DNA of 64,000 bases from Curtobacterium sp. SGAir0471 (GTDB taxonomy: Bacteria; Actinomycetota; Actinomycetes; Actinomycetales; Microbacteriaceae), in contig NZ_CP027869.1 of the NCBI RefSeq assembly GCF_005490985.1, positions 2,232,001 to 2,296,000 on the forward strand. Direction: 5' to 3'. Each line of letters starts with the position of its first letter. Positions within the stretch are counted from its first letter, which is position 1. This document shows positions 34,405 through 43,423 of this stretch, one piece after another. The translations under genes were made by a program, and so were the position numbers. Below the pieces are notes generated by a model. The model saw nothing but the letters and a program-made list of their open reading frames with translations, did no database searches and had not been told where the DNA came from.

Positions 34405-35301
34405 TTGAGCAACATCGTCACCGAGCGGTTCGAGCGCCTCCGGCAGGAACAGATGGTCCCGGCCGGGCGCCCGGCCAGCGCCGTCATCGGCTCGCTCCGC
34501 GAGATCTTCGCCCACCGGCAGCTGCTCGACCTGCTGATCCGTCGTGACCTCAAGTCGCGGTACAAGGACAGCGCGCTCGGCTTCGCCTGGACGCTGATCC
34601 GCCCGCTCGTGCAGCTGGCGATCTACTACTTCGTGCTCGGCGAGATCCTGCAGGCCTCGCGGAACATCCCCGAGTTCGCGATCTACGTGTTCTCAGGCTT
34701 GACCCTCTACGGGCTCTTCAGCGAGATCGTCGCGGCGGGCACGGCGTCCATCGTCGGCAACGGCGGCCTGATCAAGAAGATCTACCTGCCGCGTGAGATC
34801 TACCCCCTCGCCAGCGTGGGCGCAGCGCTGTTCAACTTCGGCGTGCAGCTCGTCGTGCTGCTCGCCGCGGCGATCCTGCAGAGCGGGTTCGCGTGGATCC
34901 GCCTCGACCTGCTGTACTTCTTCCCCGCGACGCTCGTCATCCTGATCTGGGGGACGGCGTTCGCGCTGCTGCTCGCCGCCGCGAACGTGTACCTGCGCGA
35001 CATGCAGTACCTCGTCGAGGTCCTCGTGCTGCTGCTCATGTGGGGTTCCCCCATCGTCTACAGCTGGCAGATGGTCGCGACACGCGCGCCCGAGTGGCTG
35101 CTGACGCTCTACACGTCCAACCCCATCACGCTGGCGGTCCTCGGCATCCACCGCGCCTTCTGGACCGCGGGTCCCGACGCCGAGTACCCGGCGCACCTGC
35201 TGATGCGCCTCGGGATCGCCGCGCTCGTCGGACTGGTCGCCCTGTTCGCGTGCCAGCGCGTGTTTGCCAAGCTGCAGGGCAACTTCGCCCAGGAGATCTG
35301 A
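34405..35301 (+). CDS. wzm: ABC-2 type polysaccharide export permease (Wzm)
   Basis: A 298-residue membrane protein with six hydrophobic segments, the membrane half of an ABC exporter for lipid-linked glycans. The N-terminus has the LLIRRDLKSRYKDSALGFAW signature and the RPLVQLAIYYFVLG helix of Wzm/TagG proteins; VYLRDMQYLVEVLVLLLMWGSP is the conserved cytoplasmic loop before the last helices. The start is a TTG (MSNIV) with TGTGAGGA upstream. Eight bases separate its stop from wzt. Wzm/Wzt systems export complete glycans, which fits the surrounding transferases and ligases. Confidence 0.93.
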   Translation: MSNIVTERFERLRQEQMVPAGRPASAVIGSLREIFAHRQLLDLLIRRDLKSRYKDSALGFAWTLIRPLVQLAIYYFVLGEILQASRNIPEFAIYVFSGLTLYGLFSEIVAAGTASIVGNGGLIKKIYLPREIYPLASVGAALFNFGVQLVVLLAAAILQSGFAWIRLDLLYFFPATLVILIWGTAFALLLAAANVYLRDMQYLVEVLVLLLMWGSPIVYSWQMVATRAPEWLLTLYTSNPITLAVLGIHRAFWTAGPDAEYPAHLLMRLGIAALVGLVALFACQRVFAKLQGNFAQEI

Positions 35302-35309
35302 TCCACCCG

Positions 35310-36551
35310 ATGAGCACCGACAACGAGATCGACCAGCAGACCCGCTCCCCCTTCGACGGCGCCCCCGACGTCGTCACGGTACGGAACGTCTCGAAGCGCT
35401 TCACCATCCGCAAGGACAACTCGCTCAAGGAGCGCATCGTCACCCTCGGCCGCGCCGGACGCCGGCACAGCGAGGACTTCTGGGCGCTCAAGGACATCAA
35501 CCTCGACATCCCCGCCGGGACGACCATCGGTCTGCTCGGCCCGAACGGCTCCGGCAAGTCGACGCTGCTGAAGACCATCGGCGGCATCCTCGAACCGACC
35601 AGCGGCTCCGTCGAGCGTCGCGGCCGACTCGCCGCACTCATCGAGCTCGGTGCCGGGTTCCACCCCGACCTGACCGGCCGCGAGAACGTCTACCTCAACG
35701 CGGCGATCCTCGGCCAGACGCAGGAGGAGACCGAGGCCCGGTTCGAGGACATCCTGCAGTTCTCCGGCATCGGCGACTTCATCGACACCCAGGTGAAGTT
35801 CTACTCGTCCGGCATGTACGTCCGGCTCGCGTTCGCGGTCGCGATCAACACCGACCCCGACGTCCTGCTGGTCGACGAGGTGCTCGCCGTCGGCGACGAG
35901 CAGTTCCAGAAGAAGTGCCTCGACAAGATCCGCGAGTTCCAGGAGCAGGGCCGCACGATCATCCTCGTGTCGCACTCCCTCGGGCAGGTCCAGGAGCTCT
36001 GCGACTCCGCGGTCGTCCTGCACCACGGCGAGGTCAAGTTCCAGGGCTCCGCCCGCCTCGCGGTCAAGAACTTCCGCGAGATCCTCGAGGGTCGCCGCAT
36101 CGCCGAGGCCGAGGCAGCGCACCCGGAGGAGGACGCCAACCCCGGCAAGGTCGAGCACGTCGAGCTGGAGATCCCCGGCCGCGCTCCCGGCGCGGAGCAC
36201 CACCACGGTGACGACCTCGTCGTCCGGGCGACGTTCTCCCACAAGGGCGTCCTGCCCGAGTGGCGCGCCGGCATCAAGATCGAGACGCACCTCGGCCACC
36301 CCGCGTTCGGCGTCGACAGCCGCCAGACGCAGGTGCGGCACGACCCGCTCCGCGGCACGGCGACCGTCGAGTGGCACCTCACCGACCTGCGCCTCGGCGG
36401 CGGGCAGTACTTCGTGCACGTGTTCCTCGCGAAGCCGAACGGCGAGCACATCGTGATCGAGCGCGAGGCCGCACGGTTCGTCGTCGTCGACGAGGACACG
36501 CAGTCCGGCATCGCGTGGACCAGGACCACCGAGCGCCAGGTCAAGGGCTGA
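35310..36551 (+). CDS. wzt: ABC exporter ATPase with C-terminal substrate-binding domain (Wzt)
   Basis: A 413-residue protein. The ATPase spans about residues 20-250: Walker A GPNGSGKST, the Q-loop region, signature YSSGMYVRLAFA, Walker B VLLVDEVLAVGD and H-loop SHSLGQVQ, the last two typical of polysaccharide exporters. Residues about 270-405 are a beta-sandwich (VRATFSHKGVLPEWRAGIKI and RLGGGQYFVHVFL), matching the Wzt C-terminal domain that reads the glycan end in species-specific exporters. Its presence means glycan termination is probably recognised before export. The ATG follows wzm at eight bases. The GT4 gene starts one base after its stop. Confidence 0.93.
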   Translation: MSTDNEIDQQTRSPFDGAPDVVTVRNVSKRFTIRKDNSLKERIVTLGRAGRRHSEDFWALKDINLDIPAGTTIGLLGPNGSGKSTLLKTIGGILEPTSGSVERRGRLAALIELGAGFHPDLTGRENVYLNAAILGQTQEETEARFEDILQFSGIGDFIDTQVKFYSSGMYVRLAFAVAINTDPDVLLVDEVLAVGDEQFQKKCLDKIREFQEQGRTIILVSHSLGQVQELCDSAVVLHHGEVKFQGSARLAVKNFREILEGRRIAEAEAAHPEEDANPGKVEHVELEIPGRAPGAEHHHGDDLVVRATFSHKGVLPEWRAGIKIETHLGHPAFGVDSRQTQVRHDPLRGTATVEWHLTDLRLGGGQYFVHVFLAKPNGEHIVIEREAARFVVVDEDTQSGIAWTRTTERQVKG

Positions 36552-36552
36552 C

Positions 36553-37683
36553 GTGCGGGGACTCCCGGTACTGGTCGACGCCACGTCGGTCCCGCCGAAC
36601 CGCGGCGGGGTGGCACGGTACATCTCCGGACTCCTGACCGGGCTCGCGGACCTCGACGTCCGGGTCGACGTGGTCGCGAAGCCCGGAGACCTCGATTGGC
36701 TCCGGGAGCTCTCGCCCTCGCACCGGTACCACGCGGCCCCGCGCTGGACAGCGTCGCGGCCCCTCCGCTTCGTCTGGGAGCAGCTCGGTCTCCCCCGGGC
36801 GGTGCGCCGCGTCGGCGCGACCGTCCTGCACAGCCCGCACTACACGTTCCCGGTGACCCGTGCCTCCAGGACGGTCGTCACCCTGCACGACGCGACCTTC
36901 TTCAGCGACCCTGCTGCCCACTCGCGGCTCAAGGTGGCGTTCTTCCGGACGTGGACGCGGCTCGCCCGCCGGTTCGCCCGCGCGACGGTCGCGCCGAGCG
37001 CGGCCACGGTCGCGGAACTCGACCGCCTCGCCGGGCCCGCCCGCACCGGCACCGTCGTGGCGCACCTCGGCGTCGACGCGGCGCTCTTCCACGAGCCCGC
37101 ACCGGCCGAGGTCGCCCAGTTCCGCGAGACGCACGGGATCGCCGCGGACACGGAGTGGATCGCCTTCCTCGGGACCGTCGAACCCCGCAAGCGGGTCCCC
37201 GCGCTGATCGCCGCGCACCGGTCGCTCGCCGGACGGAGCGCGACGCCGGTGCCCGCACTGCTCGTCGCGGGCGGACTCGGGTGGGACGAGGAGGCGCGCC
37301 GCGAGCTCGTCGCCGCCGGTGACCGTCCGGACGCGCCCCTCCGGTACCTCGGGTACCTGCCGATCGACGAGCTCCGCGCGTTCCTCGGCGGGTCCCGCGC
37401 GGTGGTCTACCCGAGCACCGCCGAGGGGTTCGGGCTCCCCGTGCTCGAGGCGATGGCCTGCCGCGCCGACGTGCTGACCACCGACCGGCTCGCGATCCCC
37501 GAGGTCGGCGGTGACACCGTGACCTACACCGAGCCGGAGGCCGCCCCGATCTCGGACGCGCTCGCACGGCTGCTGACCGAGGCGCCCGGTGCGCGCGCCG
37601 AACGGATCCGGCGCGCCGGCGCCCGCGCAGACGGCTTCACGTGGGCCGCATGCGCCCGGGTGCACCTCGAGGTGTTCCGGTGA
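36553..37683 (+). CDS. Family 4 glycosyltransferase
   Basis: A 376-residue GT-B enzyme. The N-terminal domain opens with LPVLVDATSVPPNRGGVARY, the donor-side loop GGVARYISG; later come LHSPHYTFPV and TLHDATFF. The C-terminal domain has FLGTVEPRKRVPALI, LVAGGLGWDEEA and the nucleotide-sugar site STAEGFGLPVLEAMACR with the catalytic-region glutamates. The GTG starts two bases after the wzt stop, so it is co-transcribed with wzm and wzt. It is one of at least six transferases assembling the exported glycan; its sugar is not determinable. Confidence 0.87.
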   Translation: MRGLPVLVDATSVPPNRGGVARYISGLLTGLADLDVRVDVVAKPGDLDWLRELSPSHRYHAAPRWTASRPLRFVWEQLGLPRAVRRVGATVLHSPHYTFPVTRASRTVVTLHDATFFSDPAAHSRLKVAFFRTWTRLARRFARATVAPSAATVAELDRLAGPARTGTVVAHLGVDAALFHEPAPAEVAQFRETHGIAADTEWIAFLGTVEPRKRVPALIAAHRSLAGRSATPVPALLVAGGLGWDEEARRELVAAGDRPDAPLRYLGYLPIDELRAFLGGSRAVVYPSTAEGFGLPVLEAMACRADVLTTDRLAIPEVGGDTVTYTEPEAAPISDALARLLTEAPGARAERIRRAGARADGFTWAACARVHLEVFR

Positions 37684-38525
37684 GCGGGCGCGCGGCGATC
37701 GTCACCGTCTCCTACGAGTCCGTCGACGTCCTCCCGCCCTTCCTCGCATCCACCGCGACCGCCAGTGCGCAGGCCGTCGAGGTCGTCGTCGCCGACAACG
37801 CCTCGACCGAGGCCGAGCGGCTCCGCACGATCACCGAGGCGGCCGGGGCCCGGTTCCTCGAGATCGGCGAGAACCGCGGGTACGGCGCCGCGGCGAACCG
37901 CGCCGTCGCGACGCTCGACGCCGACGTCGACTGGGTGCTGGTGTCCAACCCGGACGTCGTCCTCGAACCAAGCGCCCTCGACCGGATGATCGCGACCGCG
38001 GAGACCGACCCCACGATCGGCGCCGTCGGCCCGCGGTTGCTCGAGCCCACCGGTGAGGTCTACCCCTCCGCGCGGCTCGTGCCCTCGCTGCGGACCGGTC
38101 TCGGTCACGCCGTCTTCGCGAACGTCTGGCCGGGCAACCCGTGGACGCGGCGCTACCGCCAGGAGGGCGACCACTCCGGTCGGCGTGACGCCGGGTGGCT
38201 GTCCGGTGCCTGCGTGCTGGTCCGTCGTGACGTGTACGAACGTCTCGGGGGGTTCGACGAGGGCTACTTCATGTACTTCGAGGACGTCGACCTCGGGTGG
38301 CGCATCGGCAGGGCGGGCCTGCGGAACGTCTACGAGCCCGAGGCCACCGCGACGCACATCGGCGGGACCGCGACGCAGGGCGCCTCGGACCGGATGCGCC
38401 GTGCGCACCACGAGAGCGCCTACCGGTTCCTGGCCCGGAAGTACTCGTCGTGGTGGCTCTGGCCGCTCCGCGCGGCGCTCCGGGTGGCGCTGACCGTCCG
38501 GGCCAGGGCGACCCACACCCGCTGA
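37680..38525 (+). CDS. Family 2 glycosyltransferase (rhamnosyltransferase-like)
   Basis: A 281-residue enzyme whose GTG overlaps the stop of the preceding GT4 gene (GTGA). The GT-A domain shows AAIVTVSYESVDVLPPFL, VVVADNASTEAE, GYGAAANRAV and VSNPDVVLEPSA, and the acceptor motif EGYFMYFEDVDLGWRIGRAG. The latter is the rhamnosyltransferase-like motif shared with the enzymes at 30636 and 31768. The C-terminus is short and basic. It belongs to the wzm-wzt operon. Confidence 0.87.
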   Translation: MSGRAAIVTVSYESVDVLPPFLASTATASAQAVEVVVADNASTEAERLRTITEAAGARFLEIGENRGYGAAANRAVATLDADVDWVLVSNPDVVLEPSALDRMIATAETDPTIGAVGPRLLEPTGEVYPSARLVPSLRTGLGHAVFANVWPGNPWTRRYRQEGDHSGRRDAGWLSGACVLVRRDVYERLGGFDEGYFMYFEDVDLGWRIGRAGLRNVYEPEATATHIGGTATQGASDRMRRAHHESAYRFLARKYSSWWLWPLRAALRVALTVRARATHTR

Positions 38526-38605
38526 CCACGACCCGCCCACGCCCACGCGGTACCGTCGACCTGCAGCACGACGCCCCCGCTCCACCCGAACCGAAGGTCC
38601 CCCGA

Positions 38606-39751
38606 ATGATCCTCGCCGTCACCCTGATGGTCCGCGACGAAGCCGACATCCTGCCCGCGTGGCTCGACCACCACGTCGCCCAGGGCTTCGACGTCTTCGT
38701 CATCACGGACAACGGCTCCGTCGACGGCACGACCGAGCTCCTGACGGCGTTCGCCGAACGGGACGACGTGACCGTGGACCTCCGTCACGACCCGGTCCAC
38801 CGCAAGCAGCAGGGCACGGTCGTGACCGGGATGGCACGCGACGCGGCGTCGGTCCACCACGCCGACTGGGTCGTCAACGCCGACGCCGACGAGTTCATCC
38901 TGCCGGTCGACCGGTCCCGCACCGTCCGCGAGGTCTTCGAGCGCCTGGACACAGCGATCGGCGCCTTCACCGTGCCCGTCGTGAACCTCACGGGGCGCAT
39001 GGCGGCGTCCGGCGGCGGCGTGGAGCGGCTGCACTGGCGCGACGAGCGGTCCGTCGACGAACTCCGCGCCGTCGGTCTCGTCGCGCCGCCGACGAGCAAC
39101 GCGATCCACGTGGGCACACCCGACGTCACCGTCGTGCAGGGCAACCACCAGGTGAGCGTCGCGAACGGCGCTCCCGTGCCGGACGGGCTCCGCCTCGAGG
39201 TCCTGCACCTGCCGTGGCGGTCGTGGAAGCAGTACGAGCACCGCGTCGACGTGAGCGGCCGTGCGTACGAGGCGAACCCGGACCTCACCCCGAGCCCGCG
39301 CCACCACGGCATGCGCGACCACCGTCGGCTGCAGGAGGGCGTGCTCGAGTCGACCTTCGCGCTGCGCTTCGTGACCGACGAGCAGGCCGTCGCCGGACCG
39401 TTCACACGCGACGACGGTGTGGCCGAGTCGCTGCGCCGGGCCGGGTCGTCGGCCGTCGACGCGGGGGCGGACCCGCTCGTCCCCGAGGCCGAGGTCGAAC
39501 GGCTGCAGACCACCGGACGCGCCGTCGTCCGACGCGACCAGCGCATCGAGGACCTCGAGGACCAGCTGCGCGCGGCCGAGGAGACCGCGAACACGCTCCG
39601 TTCGGCCGTCCAGTTCGAACGTGACCGTGCCGAGGCCGCGAAGCGGGAGACCGCTGCCCGCGACGCGGAACTCACCGCGATGCGCGCCCGCCGCGTCGTC
39701 CGGCTGGTGGACAAGGGGGGCGACGTCGCCCGGCGCCTCCTCCGACACTGA
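38606..39751 (+). CDS. Family 2-like glycosyltransferase with C-terminal coiled coil
   Basis: A 381-residue protein. Its N-terminus is of the Glyco_tranf_2_4 kind (GT92-like): TLMVRDEADILPAWLDHHV, then FVITDNGSVDGTTELL, WVVNADADEFILPV with a DADE metal site, and VQGNHQVSV. Residues about 300-365 are strongly helical and charged (EDQLRAAEETANTLRSA and ERDRAEAAKRETAARD), a coiled coil that may mediate pairing. An 80-base gap with a TACCGT hexamer separates it from the previous gene, so it may have its own promoter. It is the last gene before the AT-richer island and converges on the island's last gene, 45 bases away. Confidence 0.8.
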   Translation: MILAVTLMVRDEADILPAWLDHHVAQGFDVFVITDNGSVDGTTELLTAFAERDDVTVDLRHDPVHRKQQGTVVTGMARDAASVHHADWVVNADADEFILPVDRSRTVREVFERLDTAIGAFTVPVVNLTGRMAASGGGVERLHWRDERSVDELRAVGLVAPPTSNAIHVGTPDVTVVQGNHQVSVANGAPVPDGLRLEVLHLPWRSWKQYEHRVDVSGRAYEANPDLTPSPRHHGMRDHRRLQEGVLESTFALRFVTDEQAVAGPFTRDDGVAESLRRAGSSAVDAGADPLVPEAEVERLQTTGRAVVRRDQRIEDLEDQLRAAEETANTLRSAVQFERDRAEAAKRETAARDAELTAMRARRVVRLVDKGGDVARRLLRH

Positions 39752-39796
39752 TGAGTGACCCAGCGTTGCGGCGCCGTGCCGTACACCCGGCGAAGT

Positions 39797-40828
39797 TCAA
39801 CGGTCCTTCGACAGCACTGCTGCACTCCGCAACGCCCCAGGGAGCGAGCCGACCAATGCGAAACACGTCAAGAGCGCACCAGCCGCGAAAGCATACGAAA
39901 GGCTTTCCAGGGGCCCGAGCAGCCGTGTCCAGAGGACCGCAGTGGCCATGCTCGCCCCTGCTGTCAATGTCAAGCCGAGCATGATCTCCTCCACAAGCAA
40001 GATCACCAGCAAGGACGTTCGTGACGTCCCGGACAGACGGTAGGTCGCGAACTCCCGAGAACGGGCAGCGTTGACGAGTGCGGCCGCAACACCGCCGATC
40101 AGCCCCAAGGTCAACGGGACGAACTGCAAGGCACTGGCGCGGTACTGCTCCACGAGGTCGAACTGTTGCATCAGGATTGCTCGACCTAACAGTGGCGAAT
40201 TCGTCACCCGTAGCTGCGCCAAGAGCTCTGGGATCCGATCCTGAGCAACCTCGAACTGCCCCAACTGGATGATGCATGAAGGGACGACTTCAACATCAGG
40301 GCTGAGTGAGAGTATAAGGCTGCGATTGGTCGGGATGCCCTCCGGTTGCACGTCGGCCCTCTTTGTCGTGAGCATCTGCCCGCTCAAGAGCGACAGGACG
40401 GTCGGCCTCAATTGTCGTCCTAGGTCAGAACCAATCAACGCGTCTGACGAGCGGAGGGCGGGGAACAACGTCGAGCTGGCGCTGAACGACGGGATGTCCG
40501 TCCCTAACTGGACGACACTGACGGCCGGGCTCTGCACGAGCGCTCCAGCCCGGATGACGCCCGCGTCAGAGGATAGAGCCTCACAAGCGGCGCGGGAGAT
40601 CCGAGCGTCCGTTGTTCGCGAAGCCCCCTCGATCACAACTACGTTCCTTCCCTGTTGCCCAAGCCGACTGAGGTCGGCGGTCAACTGGGAGCCCTGCGTC
40701 ATTGCAACGACCGGACCAGCGGCTCCAAGGAGAATCGCCAGCACGACGAGGACCAGCAGCCGCGGCGTCGCGAGATTTCGGACAGCTTCGCGGATGAGGT
40801 GCGATCGCCGCCATCCGCCGCCTTTCAC
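39797..40828 (-). CDS. MacB/FtsX-like ABC transporter permease (island)
   Basis: A 343-residue permease: TM1 (residues about 25-47, LLVLVVLAILLGAAGPVVAM), a large extracytoplasmic domain of about 175 residues, then three helices (around 230-250, 265-290 and 300-322). This four-helix arrangement is that of MacB/FtsX-type transporters, which do not pump through the membrane but move material by mechanotransmission. Its GTG overlaps the ATPase stop codon by four bases. G+C is lower than in the flanking genes. In bacteriocin operons such a permease-ATPase pair exports or protects against the peptide. It is the last gene of the island operon. Confidence 0.7.
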   Translation of the reverse strand: MKGGGWRRSHLIREAVRNLATPRLLVLVVLAILLGAAGPVVAMTQGSQLTADLSRLGQQGRNVVVIEGASRTTDARISRAACEALSSDAGVIRAGALVQSPAVSVVQLGTDIPSFSASSTLFPALRSSDALIGSDLGRQLRPTVLSLLSGQMLTTKRADVQPEGIPTNRSLILSLSPDVEVVPSCIIQLGQFEVAQDRIPELLAQLRVTNSPLLGRAILMQQFDLVEQYRASALQFVPLTLGLIGGVAAALVNAARSREFATYRLSGTSRTSLLVILLVEEIMLGLTLTAGASMATAVLWTRLLGPLESLSYAFAAGALLTCFALVGSLPGALRSAAVLSKDR

Positions 40829-41448
40829 TCGTGTTCCCTCAGGGCAACGACGCCTTCAGCAGTCTGGATGAGGATCGGGTCATGTGTAGCGACGACGATT
40901 GTCGCTCTACTGCGCAGCGACAAGAGCAGCGCAGCAATCTTGCGCGTGTTGTCTGCGTCAAGGCTCGCGGTCGGTTCGTCCGCGAGGATGAGGCGCTTCT
41001 CCGTCGCCAGTCCACGCGCAAGGGCTACACGCTGCACTTCTCCTCCCGACAGACGATTCAGACGCTCACGCTCGCGCTTACCAAGACCCACTTCGTCGAG
41101 AGCGGCGCGCGCCCTTCGGACCGCGTCTCGCATGACCAAGCCCTCTGCAAGCGGGCCCACGAGTACGTTGTCGAGCACAGAGCGAGACCCGAGCGAACTG
41201 GCACTCTGCGAAACCCATGTAACTGATGATGGATCTGGTGCCGTTGGCGGGCACGTCCCGTCCGAGTAGCTTACGGATCCTTCGTCCAAGGTTGAGAAGC
41301 CCGCGATGGCGGCGAGCAGGCTGGACTTTCCACTGCCCGATGGGCCGACCAGGGCAGTAAGCCGACCGCTGGGGAAGACTGCATCAAGACCATGGAACAG
41401 CACCTTCGAACCGAATTGAATGGAAGCACCTGCCACGGTCACCTGCAC
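40825..41448 (-). CDS. ABC transporter ATP-binding protein (island)
   Basis: A 207-residue ATPase of the MacB/LolD size class. Motifs: Walker A GPSGSGKSS, signature LSGGEVQR, Walker B RLILADEPTASLD and the H-loop ATHDP. It begins at a GTG that lies 10 bases inside the upstream adaptor gene and ends overlapping the permease start, so the three genes are coupled. It would energise the permease at 39797. Codon use is less GC-biased than in the flanking polysaccharide genes. Confidence 0.88.
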   Translation of the reverse strand: MQVTVAGASIQFGSKVLFHGLDAVFPSGRLTALVGPSGSGKSSLLAAIAGFSTLDEGSVSYSDGTCPPTAPDPSSVTWVSQSASSLGSRSVLDNVLVGPLAEGLVMRDAVRRARAALDEVGLGKRERERLNRLSGGEVQRVALARGLATEKRLILADEPTASLDADNTRKIAALLLSLRSRATIVVATHDPILIQTAEGVVALREHE

Positions 41449-42557
41449 GATGCCTGCGCTTCCTTCGGCACACTCCGCCAGTCTCGCGCTACAGCCGTAC
41501 CGACGAGACGATGGTCTATGAGAACGACCCCGATCATGTTCGCCGCTGGGGAAGCCTTCACTCGCACAAACCTGAAGGATCCTCCATTCGCAGGACGAAA
41601 GACACAGCTCACTCCATTCGCAGCCGTGTACAACGCAGTGTTCGGAACGACACCAAGAGCTGCTGGACGAGCGATCTCCAAGGTTGCGCCCTCGAACACC
41701 GCGCTGTCGGTCGATGCCCCGTCCCCATCTTTGGTTATCGCGCCTTCTCGACTCTGAGCAAGGTACGCCTCATACGCCGTGCCCAGTTCTGACGCACTCA
41801 ACGATCCAGAAGACAAGGTCATCTCGGTGCCGCCTATGGTGAGCAGCAGCGGGCCCCCCTCCGGCACCTGGAGCTGTTTACCGTCCGACGCCGATGCGAA
41901 ATGCACTGCCGTTGGCGCTGCCACCAGCGATGCGAAAGGTTCCTCTGCTGAGATCCTCCCGCCTAGTTGAGCCGTCAACGCGCTGACGGTGGTTGAGGAC
42001 GCCGGGACGAACGAGACCCATGTCGGGTCGAAGACCCCAGTCGGCTGTCCACCCATGTCACGTACGACGAATGAGGCGATAGCTCGACCGAGTGCCTGGC
42101 CGTACACCTCCGGCTGCTGCTGTGAGTGCAGGTCGCCGGTCGCCGCTAGAAACTCCGAGAGGGCAGCAACATCTGCTCCCTTCGCCCCGGGCCCGATAGG
42201 ACGATAGAGGGGCGCATCGCCAACCAACGCACGGATCGGCACGTCGTCGATCCTTGCAAGAACGTCCCCCTGCTCGACCACAGTCCCCGGATGAATGGCA
42301 ACATCAGTCACTGTTCCCGGACGTTGTATGTGAATCACCGGGGTCGCTCCCAACGCGAACGTCGCCGTAACGCCTTGACGATCTGAGTCGCTGAATTCAC
42401 CCACCTTCACACTCGCGGCCGGTGCTGAGGCAACCGAGCGAGTGCGCTCGAACGATCCTAGACAAGCAAATGCAGCGACGGCCGTAACTGCTCCGACGAC
42501 GAGCACAACGAACAAGGCGCCGTGTCGACGCTTGTTTTCCTTCTCAACGAGCGACAT
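41439..42557 (-). CDS. Membrane-anchored adaptor with peptidoglycan-binding domain (island)
   Basis: A 372-residue protein of the membrane-fusion/HlyD type found in actinobacterial MacB-like systems. One membrane anchor lies at about residues 14-33. It is followed by barrel-like strands (GTVTDVAIHPGTVVEQGDVLARID), as in lipoyl/HlyD domains, and then a peptidoglycan-binding domain at about 115-175 (GPGAKGADVAALSEFLAATG, ending FDPTWVSFVP). It probably links the ABC transporter to the cell wall. Start may be the ATG at 42555-42557 or the GTG just before it; no strong ribosome site distinguishes them. Its end overlaps the ATPase gene by ten bases. Confidence 0.75.
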   Translation of the reverse strand: MSLVEKENKRRHGALFVVLVVGAVTAVAAFACLGSFERTRSVASAPAASVKVGEFSDSDRQGVTATFALGATPVIHIQRPGTVTDVAIHPGTVVEQGDVLARIDDVPIRALVGDAPLYRPIGPGAKGADVAALSEFLAATGDLHSQQQPEVYGQALGRAIASFVVRDMGGQPTGVFDPTWVSFVPASSTTVSALTAQLGGRISAEEPFASLVAAPTAVHFASASDGKQLQVPEGGPLLLTIGGTEMTLSSGSLSASELGTAYEAYLAQSREGAITKDGDGASTDSAVFEGATLEIARPAALGVVPNTALYTAANGVSCVFRPANGGSFRFVRVKASPAANMIGVVLIDHRLVGTAVARDWRSVPKEAQASCR

Positions 42558-42590
42558 CACTTCCGGACGAGCTTTCGCAGGGTCGATCGA

Positions 42591-43070
42591 TCAACAGGTG
42601 CCCGGATCGATATTACTTTTTTGCAAGAGGGCAACGTTTTCTGAATAGTGCCGAAGTGGCTTGATACCATTTTTCTGCAGACAAGCAGCAACTATCTTAG
42701 CCGTATCGGAAGTCTCGATGTGCTGCTGTTGCCATCGAGCATCCACCTGCTGCCAATTGAATGAATAGCACTTGTCGCTCAAGCCTGAATCCATGGCCGC
42801 GCCCGGTATGCGGTAATCCCACTCATCTCCCGTAAGCTTGGGATCGACGAGTTCGTAACCGGCCTTCGCCATGCAGCGTTGAAATGCCTCGAAACCTGCT
42901 TGGTACTGGTCCTGGCTGATCGACGACGAGCTCAGCGCGTCACGCTGTTGTTTCGACATCGGCACACTGCTGGGCGCGGCTGACGCGCCGACTTCCCGTT
43001 CGGAAGTCGACGCGCAACCTGCTGTTACTGCCGTCACAAGCAGCGCCAGCGAGATGGCAATGAGTCTCAC
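42591..43070 (-). CDS. Small lipoprotein, possible immunity protein (island)
   Basis: A 159-residue lipoprotein. The signal peptide MRLIAISLALLVTAVTAGC ends in a lipobox with the lipid Cys at 19. A Ser/Ala linker is followed by a helical domain with YQAGFEAFQRCMAKAGYEL and SFNWQQVDARWQQQH, and four further cysteines spread along the mature chain (CM, CYS, CLQKN, GTC). I do not recognise a named family. Its GTG overlaps the stop of the secreted peptide gene (GTGA), so peptide and lipoprotein are made together. This coupling and surface location suggest self-protection; not proven. Thirty-three bases separate it from the adaptor. Confidence 0.6.
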   Translation of the reverse strand: MRLIAISLALLVTAVTAGCASTSEREVGASAAPSSVPMSKQQRDALSSSSISQDQYQAGFEAFQRCMAKAGYELVDPKLTGDEWDYRIPGAAMDSGLSDKCYSFNWQQVDARWQQQHIETSDTAKIVAACLQKNGIKPLRHYSENVALLQKSNIDPGTC

Positions 43071-43423
43071 GTGCTTCGGACCACAGCGTAGGCCGGGGCC
43101 GCGTTGCTCATCTTGTGATGCCCCGTGAATACCGGATAGCCCGGATTTCCCACGGTGATGAGGCCCGACGCGCTCTTGTAGGGCGTGTAGAGCGCAGTTC
43201 CACCCGACACGTTGTACCCGACGCTGATCTGCGCCTTGCCACAGTCTGTCGTACCAGCTGTGTAGTTACTGCCTGAGGTCGTACTCTTCCCGTTGAACGT
43301 GCTGTAGATAGTACAGTTCCACGATCCACTCCCCACCGCGTTCGCCGGAGCGGCTGCCATGACAGATCCCCCTACGACCCCTGCAACGAGCAGTAGCGTA
43401 GCCCCGATTCTTACTTTCTTCAT
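43067..43423 (-). CDS. Small secreted peptide, bacteriocin-like (island)
   Basis: A 118-residue precursor. The Sec-type signal peptide is MKKVRIGATLLLVAGVVGGS plus VMAAAPANA, with cleavage after residue 29. The about 89-residue mature part starts VGSGSWNC, has cysteines at 37 and 61, no acidic residue except D60, is rich in Ser, Thr, Gly, Tyr and ends AVVRST. Small size, export and the downstream ABC system resemble lactococcin 972-type bacteriocin loci, and the GSGSW start is vaguely similar to that family, but I cannot confirm homology. The ATG has an AGGGGAG site; a TTG twelve bases upstream is less likely. Confidence 0.6.
   Translation of the reverse strand: MKKVRIGATLLLVAGVVGGSVMAAAPANAVGSGSWNCTIYSTFNGKSTTSGSNYTAGTTDCGKAQISVGYNVSGGTALYTPYKSASGLITVGNPGYPVFTGHHKMSNAAPAYAVVRST

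Noticed and set aside
43067..43423. Calling the small peptide lactococcin 972
   Set aside because: Only the secreted size, the GSGSW start and the ABC context are similar. The two cysteines and the remaining sequence do not clearly fit, so the name is not used.
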